A stretch of DNA of 64,000 nucleotides from Oscarella lobularis (lineage: Eukaryota > Porifera > Homoscleromorpha > Homosclerophorida > Oscarellidae): assembly GCF_947507565.1 (NCBI RefSeq), contig NC_089185.1:1612001-1676000 (forward strand), in the 5' to 3' direction. The translations under genes were made by a program, and so were the position numbers. Position 1 is the first letter of the stretch. Each line of letters starts with the position of its first letter. Of the stretch, positions 22,140 through 32,699 are shown one piece after another. The notes below the pieces were generated by a model that worked only from the letters and a program-made list of their open reading frames with translations, had not been told where the DNA came from and made no database searches.

Positions 22140-22680
22140 ATACGGCAGTATTTACATATATCAGAGATTGGTATATCTTACTATAAAGCTTGCATAGTCT
22201 TTTCCGCCATTTGGAGGTGGTATTCACTAAGAAGACACAGTGTTTACTTGGTTACTTACTTACTTCAGAGATTAAATAGGAGAGGGATATGCAACTCGGG
22301 CTTCACGTGACTTTTTCTCTGACGCCAGCATTGTTACGGCTAGGTCCCGTATCCGATTCGTATAAGAGTGAGGGATAAATAGCTTCGTAGGATTTTCACC
22401 AAATTGGCCCCTAGATAGGTAAGAAATCCTTAAACCTAAGTGCCATTTCGCTGTTCGAATCCAATTGCTCGTAACGTCCGGCATGACGGCGATTTTGCAC
22501 TCCAAAGACTTTTTCACTCGTTCTCTGACTCTCTGCTGAGTAGATTTCGTTGGTTCTGCGTTCTGATTGACCATAGACGGCAGGGCAAGCGAATAAACCA
22601 TGTTTGAAGAGAAAATCATCTGCAGCGTCGAAGCTATAAGCCTAAACATGATATGAAACACACTAAAAATAGTATGTTTT
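22140..22680. other. no gene recognised
   Basis: A 129-residue minus-strand frame (22272-22661) has no recognisable motif; the C-lobe of the HECT gene is absent here. Confidence 0.35.
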
Positions 22681-22772
22681 TGTTACAAGTTGAGAGGGGT
22701 TTATTGGAATGACACACATGTACATTAATAATTACAAGGGTTTATATCGAGAGTACGTCATAGTTCGCAACA
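22681..22772 (-). repeat. candidate 92-bp 3' LTR with adjacent polypurine tract
   Basis: On the minus strand a purine run (AAAAGAAAGGAAGA, 22773-22786) is followed by TGTTGCGAAC..TTGTAACA. The interval contains TATAAA and AATAAA and has TG..CA ends. It lies directly after the Pol stop codon, as expected for a 3' LTR. The other LTR was not found, so the assignment rests on structure alone. Confidence 0.55.
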
Positions 22773-22785
22773 TCTTCCTTTCTTT

Positions 22786-23105
22786 TCAGTGAAACATATC
22801 ATAGACATCAAAATGTCTAGGGCGTTTGGAAACACGACCACTAGACGTGACTCGAACAGGCGGTACGGTGAGATGACGAAGAAACAGGAGCGGGACGAGA
22901 TGGTTGAGAACGACAGCAGCACGGGGAGAGGAAAACACAGGACGAGATTGTGAGCGCACCTGAGGCGGCGGCGATTGAGACGTTGGCGTAGACGGTTGAG
23001 GCTGTGGAGCATCTGACGCGACGACTGGCGGAGGATCTGTTTCCGTTGTGGCGCGGAGTTGTCTGCGGTTACGACGATAGAATTAAGTCCAGACTTGACA
23101 ACGTA
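22786..23105 (-). pseudogene. Ty3/gypsy Pol C-terminus (3' part, after Helitron)
   Basis: Continuation of the integrase C-terminal region found at 30931-32205, separated by Helitron 2. The reading starts with YVVKSG directly at the junction. After a 1-nt shift it gives YRRNRRQLRATTETD, a typical end of the gypsy integrase GPY/F region, then a proline-rich tail and VTSSGRVSKRPRHFD, and stops at 22786. Joining the two parts at 30931 and 23105 restores an uninterrupted frame across the insertion site. Confidence 0.8.
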
Positions 23106-23145
23106 CTAGCTAAGTCACCCGCCTTCGGCGGGAGCCCGTGAGTAT
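23106..23145 (-). other. Helitron 2 3' terminal hairpin and CTAG
   Basis: A perfect 6-bp GC stem with GAA loop (CCCGCCGAAGGCGGG) lies 8 nt before the terminal CTAG, the classic termination signal for rolling-circle transposition. Confidence 0.95.
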
Positions 23146-23239
23146 TGAGGTGATGTTTTCGCGTCTGTGTTAGCATTACCCAGGCAACACCAACGTGGAG
23201 GTCCAGACGCTTCGTTGCCCAAACTGGTGGTCGTTTTGA

Positions 23240-23452
23240 GTGGTCAAAACAGACAGATTCAAAGACAGACTGGCCGAAATTACACAAAAAATCACGAAGG
23301 CGTAGGCTCACAGACAGAAAGTACGCAAACAAACAGACAAATTGGGATACAGACAGGCAGAAACTACACAGACAAACATACAGATGCGGAGACAGACAGG
23401 CAGAAACTGCACAGACAAATACAGATATGCGGAGACAGACGCGAAGAAACTT

Positions 23453-23488
<36 letters not shown>

Positions 23489-23940
23489 TGCAAGGACAGA
23501 CAGGCAGACAAACACGAAAGGGGAGACAGACAGGCAGAAACTATGCTAACAAACATACATCGGACACAGACAGGCAGAGACTACACAGACAAATATACAT
23601 ATGTGGAGAGGCAAGCAGTACAGTACAGAGACAAACACACAGATGCATCAGAGACAGGCAAAAACTACATACAGATGGCAAGGCAGACAGGCTGACATTA
23701 CATAGAGAAACACACAAATGCAAAGACGGAAAGGGAGAAAGTACACAGACAGAACACGAAGGCGGAGACAGACGTGCAGAAACTATACAAACAAACACAC
23801 AGATGCGGATACAGACAGGCAGAAACTACACAGACAAACACACAGATGCGAACACAGACAAACACACAGATGCGAATCGCAGAGAGGATACACAGATGCG
23901 AATCAGGGAGAGGCAAAACCTACACAGACACAGACAAACT
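23240..23940. repeat. ACAGACAGGCAGAAAC tandem repeats in Helitron 2
   Basis: Irregular tandem units of about 40 bp built from ACAGACAGGCAGAAACTACA, CAGACAAACACACAGATGCG and (CAGA)n (pure run at about 23455-23490). They lie between the Rep/helicase stop codon and the 3' terminus. The long frames on both strands are repeat artefacts. Confidence 0.9.
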
Positions 23941-23973
23941 TTAAGAAGGGTGATGTAGATAGGTGGTGGCAGT

Positions 23974-26900
23974 TTAGGACAGAACTTCGTGGTAGACGAC
24001 GTTTCTGGTGGACGGTGTGTTTACGTGTATAAAGAGATTGCTGTTGCTTGATACTCTGCTGCATGCAACGTAGAACTGGCCGTGGCTGAAGCATGGGTCT
24101 TGTAACTCGAGACCTGCGACTTTTAACGTCTGTCCTTGAGACTTGTTTATTGTCATCGCCATTGCAGGTTTGATTGGGAACTGGCGTCGAGTAAACGTAA
24201 AAGGCAATCCGGTGTCCGATGGCGTTAGTGATATCATTGGAAGGTAGAGTATTTCCCCTTTTCGTGAGCCGGTGGAGATGACGGTTTCTAAACATCTTTC
24301 CATAGTCTTCCTTATGATGAGTCTTGTACCGTTTGCAATTCCTGGAGCAAGATTGCGAAGGACCATGACAGGCAAACCGATTTTGAGACGAAGTTGATAG
24401 GGCGGCATTCCCGATGGCTGCAGAGAGTTCAAGAATTCCAAAGGATACTGAGTAGCATCATCTTCGTTTGGAACGCTGTCAATTGCATTATATGTTTTGA
24501 CGTCGTTTCCTGGAAATCTATTGAGTAGAATATTATTTATGGCGTTGACGGTCTCGTTGAGAGGTGCCAGAATCGCTCTTTCCATCAGCCAGTCAATGTT
24601 GGCGTGGTTGTCTTCCAGGTTGTCGTAAACTTTGTCGAAGAGCTCGTCGTCTGTAGAAACGATATGACACAATTCTTCAGGTACAGTGATTGTTTGGGTG
24701 TCAACTGTACACGGTATTCTTCCATCGCCAACGGTGAGGAGAAGATTGGAGAAAGCTGCTGCGTTGAGATCGTTGTGTAGGTGAACTCTCATGTTCGTTG
24801 TCAAAGAATGGGTTTCCACGTAATGCCATAGTGGGGACGATTTCAGGTAAGAGTGAATTTCGTTTGCCCGTGTTCCTCCGCGGATGACTGGAAGAGTTTG
24901 GCGAAAGTCTCCGGAAAGGACAAAGAGAACTCCGCCAAAAATTTTCTGACAATCTCGTATGTCTCGGAAAGTGCGATCGACCGCTTCGAGTGCAACCCTG
25001 TTCATCATTGTTGATTCATCCCAGAAGACTGCCGAGCATTCTTTGATTAATTTTGCCGTTTGCGTTCCTTTCTTGATGTTGCACATGGGTTGGTCGGAGG
25101 AGGTAAGGTCGAGAGGAATTTTAAATGTGGAATGTGATGTTCGTCCATTGGGGAGTAGTTGCGAAGCAATTCCACTACTGGCCGTTGCGAGGGCTATAAG
25201 TCGTTGACTTCGAATGCGACTGAGAGCCATTTTCGCAAGGTAGGTTTTGCCTGTTCCTCCTGGTGCGTCGATGAATAAGAATCCTCCGCGTTTTTCGTCA
25301 ATCAGTTGAATGATTCGGTCGTATATAATTCGTTGATCAACTGTAAGGTTTTCCTCATTTTCGTCAAGAAATTGCTGAAGAACTGCGACGTCGTAAGCAG
25401 TCTCTCTAGCGTAATCGGAGGCGGCGGAATCAGAATGAGTTCTGTTTGTAGTAGGAAGGCCAAAATGAGTAAGGTTGTCACCGGATATTTCGTGCACAAT
25501 GTCTTCAATTCGTATTAGAGCGTCGTTGTACAATGCCGGGGTGAAAGGAGCGTCAAACTCGCGCGTTGCTTGACGATAGCGATGAAGAAGGTCTTCGGTC
25601 ATTGAATTTTTGTGCGTTTCCCATAGATGAAGTGGATCAGCCAACTGACAGGAAGTGAGCAGAATGGAAAATAGGACGCGCAGAGAATGAGGCGAGGCGT
25701 GGGCGGAGGCTTCTTCCATTGCAGTTCTCCAATGAGCGTCATCTTCGAGCAGTCCAAGAGCTCGACACGCTTCGCGAAAGCTGGGGTAGAGATTGCCGTC
25801 GACTGTGCGGAGGTTTTCGAATGAACAGCAACCTGTTTGGTGATGAAGTAGAAGTCGGAGAAAAAAGCATTCCGCTTGTCTTGGATGAACATTGTAGACT
25901 CTGCCGATCGCAGAACTGCTTTTGAAAGAGGTCATTTCGCCGTCGGCGTTGAGAACTGGCGCGCTTCCTCTTATCCTTGGTTTCCAAACTTTGCCTTTAT
26001 CGACGAAAGTGAAGTATTGTGGAACATTTGAGTAGAGAAGATTTTTAACGAATTTTCTGTCTGCAGAAATGATGTTCCTTGTTTGTGGAGAATGGTATCG
26101 CTGACAAAGTGCGAAGAAAGCGGTGAGAGTAGTTTTTGGTGGATGTTGTGCTTTATCCTGAGCGTTTTCTGGTGTGAAAAGTACCCTTTGACCATTCGGA
26201 AGGTGAACCTGAAGATTGATGACAGCCGGATAATGCTTATGAATGTGAAATCCGAAAATCCTCCAGCAAGCTTCGCTGCAGCTGACGTAACGTGCCGCTT
26301 GAAAGATGTCGATTTCGTCTGAAGGGTTGTGTCTTTGAAAAGCAAATGCTGCCATGTCGTTGCCTTTGTTCACGTACTTGATGACGTATTTGATTGCGTT
26401 GATACTGTTGCAGACTTCGACATTAATGTGGCAGTCGTACTTTTCGCACAGGTACGGAGAGTACGGTACAACAAACCGGTTGTCGACGGTAACGTTTTTG
26501 CCGCGAACTTTTTTTACTCCGGTGTGTCCGCCTTCGCACGGCTTACGTCTGCGATACAGTGGATATCCGTCATCTGCGCAAATGGTTTCGGAAATGAAGT
26601 CTTTCGGAAAATTCTTCGAGCAAAAGTTATCCTTCATGCATACGCACTGGGGGTTGAGGCGCCCGCAAGGACCGTGGATCATGTTCCTCATGACAATATC
26701 GTGTAAGACGGGATTTTCTTGCTTGGACGGAATTTCAGCTGAAATGACCTTGTCAATGGTGTCACCGTAGACTCGGCAACTCGATTCAAGCCAAAGAAGT
26801 ATGTGGGCGTGAGGAAGTCCCCGTTTCTGCCATTCGACGCAGTGGAGGTGGGCTCGAACAGGTCCGAAGATGCATTCTTTCGTCAGGTCGTCCATCATTT

Positions 26901-29052
26901 CTGTCAATTTCAAATGGAAGACGCGAGCGACGATGTCGGGCCGTTGGTGCGCAGCTTGACCAGGAAGAAGATGCTGTACGATCTCTGGCCAAGATGGATT
27001 GCACGTTTGTGTGATGAAGTACGTAGGCCGGCCAAATTTTCGAACGTAAGCCATAGCGTCTTGAACTCTCTGATTCATGTACCGTGGTCCTCCAGTAAAG
27101 CTGCTTGGCAAAATTACTTTTTTGCCAATGTTGGCGGGATCTGCATCTTGTCGGGAGAGCGCGTCTGAGAACTCGGAGTAATTCTCTGCGCGGAGTTTCT
27201 TCTGATTGTGCCGAAGAAAATTGAGGCGATCTGATTCAATTTTTACGTACATGTCGACTATAAATTGCTGCATGAGTTTTCCCCAGCGCAGTAACGTGTT
27301 AAAGTCAGGATCTGGGCGAAACATCATGAGAAAAGCATAGAATTTCATTGGCGTCAATTTCTTTCCTTTAGTTGTGAGCAATTCAATACTCCAGCCGTCT
27401 TTTCCTCGTGGAAAAAGGAGAGGATATTGAAGTGGATCGTAGCTTCTGTGGGTTTCTGCAATTCGTTGAAGTCCTCCTTCGCGGTGCTTTAGTACGATGT
27501 CTCGGTTTCCGTGTTTTTCGTCGAGCATCAAAACAGCAACTTCGTTAGTTTGTGGAGCATTGTATCGTCGTTCGTGTTCGCCGGTTGGTCTTTTATCTGC
27601 ATCGATGACGACTTTCAAAGATTCGCTGTTTCTGGAAAGCATCTCCCTAGCAAAGTGAAAACTTCGGACGTAGGAATTCTGTGCCTGAAGCATCATTTGC
27701 AGATCGATAACAGTTGCCGGAGTGAGTCCTGGAATAGCCGCACATCGCAGACCGGCCTGGTCAGATGGGTCGTCAACAAAGTAGATTTGAGCAAATTTGT
27801 TTTGGCCGTCTTGGGAAGGTTCAAGAGATCCAATAAGGTGATACACTTGGCCTTGTATTCTGAAACAGGGGTTCCACTGGCCAAGAAACGATACTTGTTT
27901 ACATCCCATTGATGTCATTTGAAAGGCCGAGTTGTAACTACGAATGTTACCGAGAAAATGCGCTGAACCTTGATGCTGTCCGAGGAGTAGAGACGCCAAA
28001 GGCTCGGGTGGTTTGGGTAAGAGAGGAATCTTCACTTTTCCTTTCTCGCAGCAAAGTCCCTCTGTTTCTCCCGGCCATTTGAGAGCTTTGCAGAATTCGC
28101 ACTGAACTGTCATTGATCCTACGTTGCTAGGCAGGGGACGGTCAGTTTCATATCTGAAGATCATGAAATGTAAAATATTGTGTAAATTTGTTTCACTAAC
28201 CAACCTAACCTGTACGCAGCATGGTCGTGGAGCGGTGAATTTTCTTGGGGCGGAAAACAATTCGGCGCTTGTTCATCGTCATCCACCATGTCAGGAACTG
28301 GAAAAATCCTTACAGATTCATCGTTGACGTCATTTGTCGGGTCATGCTCTGATGTGGAATTTTGTTGCAGTGATGCAATGACAAAGGAACGGTGCTCCTC
28401 AGCTTCGACAGTTTGTCCAGATCTAGAACAAAGGAAATAAGGGACACAAAACATAAGTTTCAGAATTCGCAGGTACTGGGACGTGTCAGCTAAGGGAAGC
28501 GTTCCAACGTAAATGTGGTCGTGCGTAACGTCAGCAATAGAATAGATGACTTGCTCGTTGTCGTCGTCGTCTGTTTGGACGTCAAACAAAATTTTATTTT
28601 CTTCGGTTGTTGTGGAAAAACCCCTTCAAAATTTTGGAATGAGTGTAGGTGACGTACAGTCGAAAATGTTCAAAGAACCTTCTCGATTGTTCATTGCTGT
28701 CATTTCGGGCGTAGAGATGATCGATGCGATGATATTGCGGTGTCGCGTTATGACCTCCGCCATGATCGGTTGCAACAAACGGCTCATCAGCAGATTCGGT
28801 TCTAAAAAAAGGCTTTATTTGCACAGGTTCATGAAGCAAACGCATGGTCTTAGGCTTTGAGTTGTTGCTTCGATGGAGAGAGAGAGCCGACGACGCTGTA
28901 GACGCTTCGCCGAGAAACGGCGCTTTCTGCGCCGTTTGGTCGGATAGCCGCGTCTGAGTCGAACGTGAGGTTCTTTCTTTCGAGTTCTTTTGCTGGTGAT
29001 GCGGAGATTTAGTGGGAGATCGCTTGCGTCGCATATTTCGAAAAGAGGTCAT
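23974..29052 (-). CDS. Helitron 2 Rep/PIF1-type helicase (spliced)
   Basis: Rolling-circle replication initiator fused to a 5'-3' helicase, acting on the element's own ends. Probable exons are 29052-28658, 28623-28477, 28422-28210 and 28153-23974, joined in frame through GT..AG introns of about 34, 54 and 56 bp. The N-terminal exons are basic (MRRKRSPTKSPH) then acidic and disordered. The last exon has a zinc-finger-like CEFCKALKW..CC, the HUH motif (EWQKRGLPHAHILLW), the two-tyrosine motif (IKYVIKYVNKG), Walker A GGTGKT, motif II FWDEST, DFRQTLP, and ends with TINKSQGQTL and FYVACSRVSS. No frameshift was seen in the 1390-residue C-terminal exon. The first, 34-bp intron is the least certain boundary. 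Confidence 0.93.
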
Positions 29053-29139
29053 GAGAAAACCAGTCCCGGATAACAGGTTCCCGGATTTGAGTGAGCGCAG
29101 CTATTTCGAAACAGGCTACATTACGCGGTCGTTCTGACA

Positions 29140-29320
29140 TTTATTTCAGTTAGACTGCCAACTGGCAGGAAAAGATTAGGCCCAACACGTAAATTCAAAC
29201 AAAAAATGCCAAAGGGCAGAAAAAGAGGACAGAAAAATGCAAAATAGCATAAAGTGGTAATTAGACTGCCAACGGGCAGAGGAGTCAAGCTGCTGGAACG
29301 ACAGATAGCGCAGCTTTCCG
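29140..29320. repeat. short CTGCCAAC..GGCAG hairpin repeats
   Basis: GACTGCCAACTGGCAG (29153), TGCCAAAGGGCAG (about 29206) and GACTGCCAACGGGCAG (about 29264) recur between the two Helitron 2 genes. Each can form a small stem. They might act in transcript termination, but that is only a guess. Confidence 0.5.
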
Positions 29321-29324
29321 TGCG

Positions 29325-30461
29325 CTATTCCACTTTTTCAGAGGAAGTTGATCCCTTCCTTTCGATTCTTCTTATGATTGAATTCTTTGAGTAGGCGTCA
29401 AACTTTTCTGCCAACACCAGTTTAACTTTCGTGACGTCAGACAGAGGACATTGAGCAATGGCGGCCAACACGTCGCCATGACCAGACAGCTCGACCATAC
29501 TTCCAGACGACTGGACCGTGAACGTTGCGGTCGTGACGCTGGAGCACAGTTCCATACGGCTCAATGACTTGCAAGAATTGCATTGGCCGACTGTGGGTTG
29601 GTCTGCCAAGACGCTGACGCTCCCCTTTTTGCACTGAGGGCACCTACGCACAGCCAGAAATTCGCTGACGGTACCGATGGTCGAGTCGGCATTGCATTCC
29701 AATTCGGAATGGCCGTCTTCCGTGATGTTCCCGATGTCATCAGGAACGGCGACGATGGTTGCGCGCTTCCTCGGCGAAAAGAGGCAGAACTGCTCTTGAA
29801 AGGATTTCACGCGAAAATCTTTTAGCATATAGCAAATGTTCGGCTTGAGTTGATCAATGAATTGCGCCCATAAATCGACTGTCGTGGTACCGGTGGCGTC
29901 TGCCACAGCCACAGTCTGCACCAGTGAGCCACTTGACGTCGTGCGGCACGGGTCGACTCTGAGTACTCTGATCTTGATCGAGATGGGACTGTACTCTTCA
30001 ACGGATGACAGTTGCGACACTGTGACAATTTTAGCAGGATCGGATGATGAAGACGATTCTTCTTCATCTTCGAAGGAAATGTCACCGAAATCCTTCGACG
30101 ACTCGTCGAACGATGTAAAATTGCCGAGAATGAGCTCTGGCGCTCCGCCGTAAGAATTGGTCTTCACTTCGCAATTTTCGACGACGACTGATTTTCCTTT
30201 GAAGGCGGAAATCGCTTCGTAAGCTGGAACGACGTCGAGAGTACGCGGTGCAAAGGAAATGAAACGAATAGCGGAGTTGCCGTCGCTCAGCTTTCCCGAG
30301 AAGTACTTTCGCTGCGGCCCTGTTTTCACAGGAGACAGTTGAGACACGACACCGTGAACGTTTGCTCGTGAGCCGCTGCACTCGCGGGTGATTTCGGCAA
30401 TCTTGTCGAAGTCCTTCGGCCGAGGACGCTTCTTGTGAGGAGATTTGGTAGGAGACGACAT
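29325..30461 (-). CDS. RPA70-like ssDNA-binding protein of Helitron 2
   Basis: Intact 378-residue frame starting MSSPTKSPHKKRPRPKDFD, sharing the SPTKSPH motif with the Rep protein of the same element. The order is a basic N terminus, a first OB fold (YFSGKLSDGNSAIRFISFAP, about residues 55-125), an acidic linker rich in Ser/Glu, a second OB fold (about 155-240) and a C-terminal OB fold with a zinc ribbon CPQCKKG..CNSCKSL (about 275-300). RPA-type proteins coat single-stranded DNA; Helitrons of plants and some animals are known to encode such proteins. It lies 470 bp inside the element's 5' end and upstream of the Rep/helicase gene on the same strand. Confidence 0.88.
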   Translation of the reverse strand: MSSPTKSPHKKRPRPKDFDKIAEITRECSGSRANVHGVVSQLSPVKTGPQRKYFSGKLSDGNSAIRFISFAPRTLDVVPAYEAISAFKGKSVVVENCEVKTNSYGGAPELILGNFTSFDESSKDFGDISFEDEEESSSSSDPAKIVTVSQLSSVEEYSPISIKIRVLRVDPCRTTSSGSLVQTVAVADATGTTTVDLWAQFIDQLKPNICYMLKDFRVKSFQEQFCLFSPRKRATIVAVPDDIGNITEDGHSELECNADSTIGTVSEFLAVRRCPQCKKGSVSVLADQPTVGQCNSCKSLSRMELCSSVTTATFTVQSSGSMVELSGHGDVLAAIAQCPLSDVTKVKLVLAEKFDAYSKNSIIRRIERKGSTSSEKVE

Positions 30462-30930
30462 GTAGAATGAAGAGAAACGACGTGCGTGGATAAACGACTG
30501 GGGAAGAAAGTGGAGAAGAAGGTGCGCAGATTACGGGAGCCCGTATAAGACATGGCCGAAGCGAGCGCTTACGTAGAATGGCGGGTTCCTGAAGGGGGCC
30601 TCGACGCCAGCCGAAAGTGGAAGGGTATTTACGTACGCGCAATAAAGCGACCCTGATGTCGAGAAAGCCGTTCGAACGACTTTCGAACTTGATCGATAAT
30701 GGCGACAGCTCGAAAACGGAGCCTTCCGAAAGTTTTCGGGCGAAAGCGAACGGTTAGACAGCTTCGCGGCGACGAAAGATCGCCGTGGGACGTTCAAACG
30801 AAGACCGACGACGCGGGGTTTCGGAGAACTGGGCAGGGGGTGTGCCATTAGACCAAGATGGCTGCGACCATCATCCAAGATGGCGCTGTTCAATTTGGCA
30901 AGATGGCGGATGCGCGTTTAGTGGTATAGA

Positions 30931-32205
30931 TGAGCGATTGGCGAGTTCTTTCACGCAAACTGCGGGTGTCCACTCACATTCACCGGGACGCTTGAGATGG
31001 ATGGTCTGTCCGGCGACGAGAGGCGAAAGATCTTTTGCTGAAGAATCGTAGTAAGCTTTTTTGTGTTGTCTTAGTGGCGGTTATTTTGGTCTGAACGACA
31101 GCAGGATTTTGAACTTGCGGTTCCAGTAACTTCGGTTTGACCGGTAGCTGCGTTCGAAGACGTCGGCTGTAAAGTAGCTGAGCTGGTGATGCGGAAATAT
31201 GTTCCAAGACGGTAGAGCGATAGTTGAGTAGTGCCAAATATCGATATCAGAGTCGGTTTTGTCTGCTTTGCGCATTAGGTTTTTGCAAATTTTGACGGCG
31301 CTTTCAGCCTTTCCGTTTCCTTGCGGATGATGCGGAGAAGAGGTGAGGTAACGAAATCCCCATTCGCGAGCAAACTTCTTGAATTCGGTCGAGGCAAACT
31401 AAGGACCGTTGTCCGATATTACGGTATCCGGTATACCATGTCGCGCAAATACAGCTTTTATCTTGTGAATCGTCGACGATGCCAACTGGTTACGAAGGAG
31501 TTCGACTTCAAAGAATCTCGAAAAATAATCAACGATAACGACGTAATGTGACGATTTGATTCGAAGAGATCAATACCAACTTTCGACCATGGAGTCGACG
31601 GCGGTGGTGTCGGTGTAAGAGTTTCGCGGCTTTGTTCCGGACGAAGAGAATTGCAAAGACTACAGTCCGAGACATGTTGACGAATATGTCCAGTCATGCC
31701 GGGCCAGAAGAAACTTTCACGAGAGCGTCGAAGACAGCTTTCGGTACCTTGGTGCGTTTGATGAACTTTCTGTACCATCGATTGACGCATCGCAGTGGGA
31801 ATCACAACGCGGTCGTCCTTGTAGACAAGACCATTCTGCAGAGAGAGTGTCGTGATACGAAAAATACGGCTTGATACAATCAGGAACATTCACTCAAGTG
31901 CGGGGCCAACCGGTTTGCAATATCGCAATGAGTGACTGCATTTCCGGATCGATGCGACTAGCGTCACGAATCGACTTGAGGAGATCGGACGAGTAATCAG
32001 CTTCGAGATCAATTTGGAGAATTTGTAAACAAGGATCATTTTCCGTTTTAGCGGCTTCCGGAAGAAACGCGCGAAAGAGTGTATCGGCGAGATACATTTC
32101 TTCACCTTTCTTGTACGTGATCGCAAGATCGTAGCGTGCAAGTTGATAGAACTGAGTCACTGCCGTCAGACTCAGATTCACTACCAATTGTCGATCAGTT
32201 ATCAC
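30931..32205 (-). pseudogene. Ty3/gypsy Pol: RNase H and integrase (5' part)
   Basis: From 32205 downward: an RNase H end (YDLAITYKKGEEMYLADTLF), a linker, the integrase H2C2 zinc region (HQTHQGTESCLRRSRESFFW, then CSLC), the start of the catalytic core (TPWSKVGIDLFE), the SDNGP block, HHPQGNGKAESAV with the catalytic Glu, and WTPAVCVKELANRS at the Helitron junction. Several frameshifts occur, and a TAG (31399-31401) sits where the family has SDNGPQF. Reverse transcriptase and protease are missing, so the element is 5' truncated near 32210. The remainder of the frame is at 22786-23105. Confidence 0.85.
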
Positions 32206-32237
32206 CCGAGATTACCGTACTGCGATTTTTCGTTTGA

Positions 32238-32690
32238 TTACACGTTCTGCATCGTCGAAGACGTTTTGTGGGGGCCCAAATTTTTCGTATTTGAAAAATC
32301 GACCGGACGCACCTTCCGCACTATTCTCTGTAGGTCACAGAGCAGAGAATGAAGTGTAATCGGCGGACAATCATGGCCTTTCGTCGTCCGTGCCTCGACA
32401 AGAAATTTTGACGCCCATTGGCAGAGTTCTTCGTCTGTACCGGTAACGAGGACGTCTTCTCTTCCCCTATCATGGGTGCATCTCTTGCTGCGCCTAGCGA
32501 TCCACGCTCGAAACGCATTTTCTGCCCATTTGTTAGCGCGATCGGTGTTCTTCGGAATGAAAGCTGTTTGAGCTGCCTCCAATTCCTTCGCGCTGATCGG
32601 ACCGGCGAACCGAAGCGAAGTCGCCTTTCTCTTCCTTCGCTTTGGTTAGCTCACGAAATCGTCGTCGTCGTCGTTGTCCTAAGGTACCAA
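32238..32690 (-). pseudogene. Crypton/DUF3504-like tyrosine recombinase N-terminal fragment
   Basis: After a frameshift near 32570, the reading AFIPKNTDRANKWAENAFRA, then TDEELCQWASKFLVEART and PPITLHSLLCDLQRIVRKV, matches the N-terminal core-binding half of Crypton-type recombinases (as in KIAA1958/QRICH1-like DUF3504 proteins). The catalytic R..H..R..Y half is missing: the sequence runs into the Ty3/gypsy RNase H at about 32210. Both fragments lie on the same strand and neither is complete, so the junction is a breakpoint or an old insertion. Confidence 0.6.
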
Positions 32691-32699
32691 ATGTGATCA

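Larger units (their letters stand above)
23106..30930 (-). mobile_element. Helitron copy 2, complete with both termini
   Basis: 7825 bp on the minus strand. The 5' end is A|TCTATACCACTAAACGCGCA (flanking A at 30931). The 3' end is the hairpin CCCGCCGAAGGCGGG, then TGACTTAGCTAG, with flanking T at 23105. It carries an RPA gene (30461-29325), a spliced Rep/helicase gene (29052-23974) and a tandem-repeat-rich 3' segment. It inserted between A and T inside a Ty3/gypsy integrase coding sequence, and the split codons prove both ends. No target duplication, as known for Helitrons. No obvious lesion was seen in either gene. Confidence 0.95.

Noticed and set aside
23167-23958. 263-residue plus-strand frame rich in Gln/Arg/Thr and the opposite Cys/Val/Leu frame
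   Set aside because: Both arise from the CAGA/ACAGATGCG tandem repeat inside Helitron 2 and have no domain.
26803-27168. Plus-strand frames of 120-138 residues inside the Helitron 2 Rep gene
   Set aside because: They are antisense to a clearly conserved coding sequence.
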